Source: Mucilaginibacter lappiensis (GTDB lineage: Bacteria > Bacteroidota > Bacteroidia > Sphingobacteriales > Sphingobacteriaceae). Taken from it: DNA of 64,000 nt. Both the position numbers and the translations under genes were made by a program. Location: assembly GCF_900155965.1 (NCBI RefSeq), contig NZ_FTMG01000019.1:1-64000 (forward strand), in the 5' to 3' direction. The notes beneath the pieces were generated by a model. It was given only the letters and a program-made list of their open reading frames with translations, did no database searches and was not told the origin of the DNA. Positions 61,539 to 64,000 of the stretch are shown one piece after another (position 1 is the stretch's first letter; every line of letters starts with the position of its first letter).

Positions 61539-61705
61539 AGTAAGGAAGGGCAAAGTGAGTGCTGCTAGGCAGTGTTACTATAGTCTAAGCAGGTGCGTTC
61601 AACCTTTTCAGGTTGCAACTGCTTTTGATTTGCAGGCAGCCTGTGGCTGAAAGCAAGCGATATACTTTGCTCTTTGCCTTACTAACAAGGCCGGGGCTGC
61701 AAATC
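61539..61705. repeat. Overlapping long inverted repeats
   Basis: AGTAAGG..GGGCAAAGT (from 61539) pairs with ACTTTGCTCTTTGCCTTACT (to 61683). GATTTGCAG (61627-61635) pairs with CTGCAAATC (61697-61705), so the two foldings overlap and could be alternatives. A 13-base direct repeat TAGTCTAAGC-type occurs at about 61520 and 61580. No gene in 61455-61950. Confidence 0.6.
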
Positions 61706-61950
61706 AAGCCTCTATATGCTCGTAAGGTACAAATGAGGTTAAGAACTGGAATTAGTTTTCGCTATGGGTAGAATGAGCTATAGGATTGACCAAGGGGGGC
61801 GAGCTTTAGTAGTAGCGGCTATTAAGTTTTAGCTAATACCTTAAAGGTGTACCCAATAAATAAGACGTGGGGAGTTTTGCATCAGCACTCCAAGAATTAA
61901 ATTAAAATCCTACATTGCATCCTACTTATCCTTATTACTTAAAACATTTT

Positions 61951-62793
61951 ATGAAAGTATTTCTAAGCTGGTCAGGTCCAAGAAGTAAACATATTGCTAT
62001 ATCGTTAAGAGATTGGCTGCCGTTAGTTTTACAAGCAGTAAAGCCTTGGATATCTGTTGATATTGCAAAGGGTGAGAAGTGGGATGATAAACTATCACTT
62101 GCACTAAAGGAATCTACGGTATGTATACTTTGCTTAACGAAGGACAATATAACATCGCAATATTTGCACTACGAAGCAGGTGCCATTAGTAGTAAAGAAG
62201 GTTCAAGGAATTGTACTTTCCTATTTGATGTTAAGGAGCGTGATGTTACTAACCCTCTATCATCATTCCAGAATACTAAATTTGATAAGGAAGATGTGTT
62301 TCGATTGATATCAGATATCAATATAATGTTATCACAAGCCGAGGAAGCAAACCTTAGCGAAAGCCCATTGAGAAAGAACTTTGACCTACATTGGCCATCT
62401 TTAGAAACAGATTTAAAAGCAACTCCGGCAGTTGAGACTAATGTCCCTGAGCGTACCGATGAAGATATCTTAGGCGAGATATTGCAAGCTGTTAGAGGCT
62501 TGCAGAAAACTATTTCTAAAACACAGGACACAAAACCTGACAATGAGGATATGCTTGCCCAACTAAGGATGAAATTCAACAAGACAGCACCAGAACATGA
62601 AATTATGGAATCAATGCGAAAGGAAAATCACGTTTCCTTAGTGAAACAGGTTCTAAGGCTCGAGAATATCCCCTACTCACAGGCTGCAAATTGTATTCAG
62701 GAAGTATATGCTGCAATTAATCTTAGGTTTCCTACATCAAAAATAACACTATCTGAATGTACAAGTATATTGCAATTGATAGATATCTTATAG
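61951..62793 (+). CDS. TIR-domain protein with helical C-terminus
   Basis: 280 residues from ATG 61951 (MKVFLSWSGPRSKH); an upstream TTG is less likely. TIR_2-type domain (1-150): KVFLSWSG, PWISVDIAKGEKWDDKLSLAL, ESTVCILCLTKDNI and QYLHYEAGAIS with the putative catalytic Glu. The C-terminal 100 residues are helical (MESMRKENHVSLVKQVLRLE). It is the only plus-strand gene of the island, so it has its own promoter and is not part of the four-gene operon. Confidence 0.87.
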   Translation: MKVFLSWSGPRSKHIAISLRDWLPLVLQAVKPWISVDIAKGEKWDDKLSLALKESTVCILCLTKDNITSQYLHYEAGAISSKEGSRNCTFLFDVKERDVTNPLSSFQNTKFDKEDVFRLISDINIMLSQAEEANLSESPLRKNFDLHWPSLETDLKATPAVETNVPERTDEDILGEILQAVRGLQKTISKTQDTKPDNEDMLAQLRMKFNKTAPEHEIMESMRKENHVSLVKQVLRLENIPYSQAANCIQEVYAAINLRFPTSKITLSECTSILQLIDIL

Positions 62794-62929
62794 AAGCTTT
62801 ACGTTTGTATACCTCAGTAAAAGCGTTGCCTGGCTTCTTAAAGGCTGAGACTGGCAATTTGTATCATCTTAGCCTTAAACCATGTAAAACGCATGTTTTA
62901 AGCCTTAACTCAGCAATGTGTAGCTTGTA

Positions 62930-62966
62930 AACAAAGAAAGCCACCCTCGGGTAGCCTTGCTTTGTT
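62930..62966. terminator. Terminator-like hairpin
   Basis: AACAAAG ... GCCACCC TC GGGTAGC ... CTTTGTT, an interrupted stem with a GC-rich middle, between the convergent TIR gene and the helicase-like gene. It could end both transcripts. Confidence 0.6.
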
Positions 62967-63063
62967 ATTCTAACCAATCCAAGTTTTTTACCTCCCCGTA
63001 TAAAAGTTAAAAACTTAATGATGTTGGATTGATAGATAGATTGTAGGGAGGGGTAAGCATAAT

Positions 63064-64000
63064 TCATATCTTCCTGTCACGTAAGTGATGAATGTGCTGA
63101 CCATCTTTAGTGCTACGCTGCCCATTAAAAAACCTAAGAATATGGGAAGCGCAAGCTCTTTCATCAACTCCGTTCGCCAAATATATTATACGGAGTTTAT
63201 TTATAATTATGGGGTCTGGGGGAGATGTATGTTCATCAAATATATTGTATACCTCCATAGCCAATCTTTTGTGAAGTTCCAGCTTTTCGGCTATTCTAAT
63301 TGCCTTCCTTATTTCACTCTCTACATATCCGGTTTTTTCAAGCCCTTCTATTCCTATCAGATCATAAGCCATAGCGATTAATGGAAATTTATTTCGCAGG
63401 TACTCTCGAACCCCCTCCGGTTCGAGCGCATAATGCCCAACTCTTGAAGTAAGCTTATGTATCTGATTTGCGATTTCTTTTCGCAGGTCTTTCTGTAACA
63501 TCTTCATTCCTCTTCTTAATGTTTCATAATCCCCCAGAGCATAATCTTCTTTCTTAAATGTCGGCTTGAAGTGCTTACTTCCTGTGTATATCTTCATCAG
63601 ATTAGCTGACCTTTGGTAATAGCCTTTTACCCTCTCCTCTGAAATGAAGTTGTCAACCATAAAACTATTAAGTATCCCCTCATCAAAGAAGCCATGTACT
63701 GGCGAGCTATCAATCGCCGCTTTTAGTGTGTCTTTACTTCCCGGGTGGGTTTCTCGGCTGTAGCTTTTCTTGAAGCCCTTATAAGTATCAAAGCAACCTT
63801 GCAAATAATATCTCGATTCTGTTTCAGTCTTTGATACCAAGTGTGGATTGAAGTTACTGATATGTGCAAGACTCTTGATGCCGTTTCGGTATCGGCCACT
63901 AATCTGTATTACTTCTGTGGGTGGGTCGAGGATGGAGTGCTCGGCAAAATAAACATCTGTCATCAGTATAAGATCAGGCTTATGCTTAGCTTTAATGTCC
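63064..64000 (-). CDS. Partial gene, C-terminal part of an SF2-helicase-like protein
   Basis: The frame stays open to the right edge of the window (codons continue upstream of the Met at 63963), so only the last 312 or so residues are seen. LILMTDVYFAEHS resembles helicase motif V and EVIQISGRYRNG has the Q-x-x-G-R-x-R of motif VI, followed by about 270 mostly helical residues with no recognised domain. The N-terminal ATPase core would lie beyond 64000. It may be a mobile-element or defence helicase. Confidence 0.6.
   Translation of the reverse strand, partial: DIKAKHKPDLILMTDVYFAEHSILDPPTEVIQISGRYRNGIKSLAHISNFNPHLVSKTETESRYYLQGCFDTYKGFKKSYSRETHPGSKDTLKAAIDSSPVHGFFDEGILNSFMVDNFISEERVKGYYQRSANLMKIYTGSKHFKPTFKKEDYALGDYETLRRGMKMLQKDLRKEIANQIHKLTSRVGHYALEPEGVREYLRNKFPLIAMAYDLIGIEGLEKTGYVESEIRKAIRIAEKLELHKRLAMEVYNIFDEHTSPPDPIIINKLRIIYLANGVDERACASHILRFFNGQRSTKDGQHIHHLRDRKI

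Noticed and set aside
57000..62000. Retron or diversity-generating element
   Set aside because: Structured non-coding DNA is present but no reverse transcriptase gene is encoded in the window.
56000..64000. CRISPR array
   Set aside because: The repeats are few, unequal in spacing and palindromic. No regular repeat-spacer pattern and no cas gene.

Overview
The window is a stretch of Bacteroidota chromosome, most likely from a Sphingobacteriaceae member such as Mucilaginibacter or Pedobacter. The evidence is the protein families present (long-form aromatic amino acid hydroxylase, Bacteroidota-only conserved proteins, DUF5668/LiaF-like proteins), Bacteroidota-type promoters (TTTG-N19-TANNTTTG before rpsF), moderate-to-low GC, and many interspersed intergenic palindromes. 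The genus is an inference.

Layout. 1-1.5 kb: an IS110-family element inserted inside a REP-like palindrome, with a readable bridge-RNA candidate. 1.5-16.9 kb: housekeeping and transport genes (PBP4-type peptidase, two APC permeases, membrane pyrophosphatase, MarC, an ArsR/SRPBCC pair, and a guaA-lipoprotein-RNA methyltransferase operon). 17.4-23.3 kb: SDR, aromatic amino acid hydroxylase, a flippase-like membrane protein, and the agmatine-to-putrescine pair aguB/aguA. 23.9-29.5 kb: a LytTR/LytS-type two-component pair, DUF4288, two paralogous DUF5668 membrane proteins and an L,D-transpeptidase. 29.6-34.5 kb: a tyrosine/homogentisate catabolic cluster (flavin reductase, fumarylacetoacetase-like, hmgA, hpd) that works with the hydroxylase at 18-20 kb. 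34.6-51.7 kb: DNA alkylation repair, a PAS kinase with a response regulator, manA, icd, dnaX, rpsF-rpsR-rplI, mtgA, and an HdrB/HdrC-like Fe-S pair with passengers.

51.9-64 kb: an accessory island beginning at tRNA-Phe. It holds a probable four-gene operon (ThsB-like TIR, a SLATT-type membrane protein overlapping it, a classical TIR protein, and a Cap12-like TIR protein). Upstream lie a nucleoside-deoxyribosyltransferase-like protein and a uracil-DNA-glycosylase-like protein, each preceded by a copy of the same structured leader whose stems covary. Further out are a possible HEPN protein, a lipoprotein, small unknowns, a fourth TIR protein and a partial helicase-like gene running off the window. 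Large structured palindromes separate many of these genes. The island looks like anti-phage or nucleotide-signalling immunity. No integrase, reverse transcriptase or CRISPR array is visible here.

The strongest items for a second look are: (1) the IS110 bridge RNA, whose guide loops match its own insertion site and its own ends; (2) the TIR-SLATT multi-TIR operon; (3) the duplicated covarying leader; (4) an A10 run in dnaX positioned to make a gamma-like short product.
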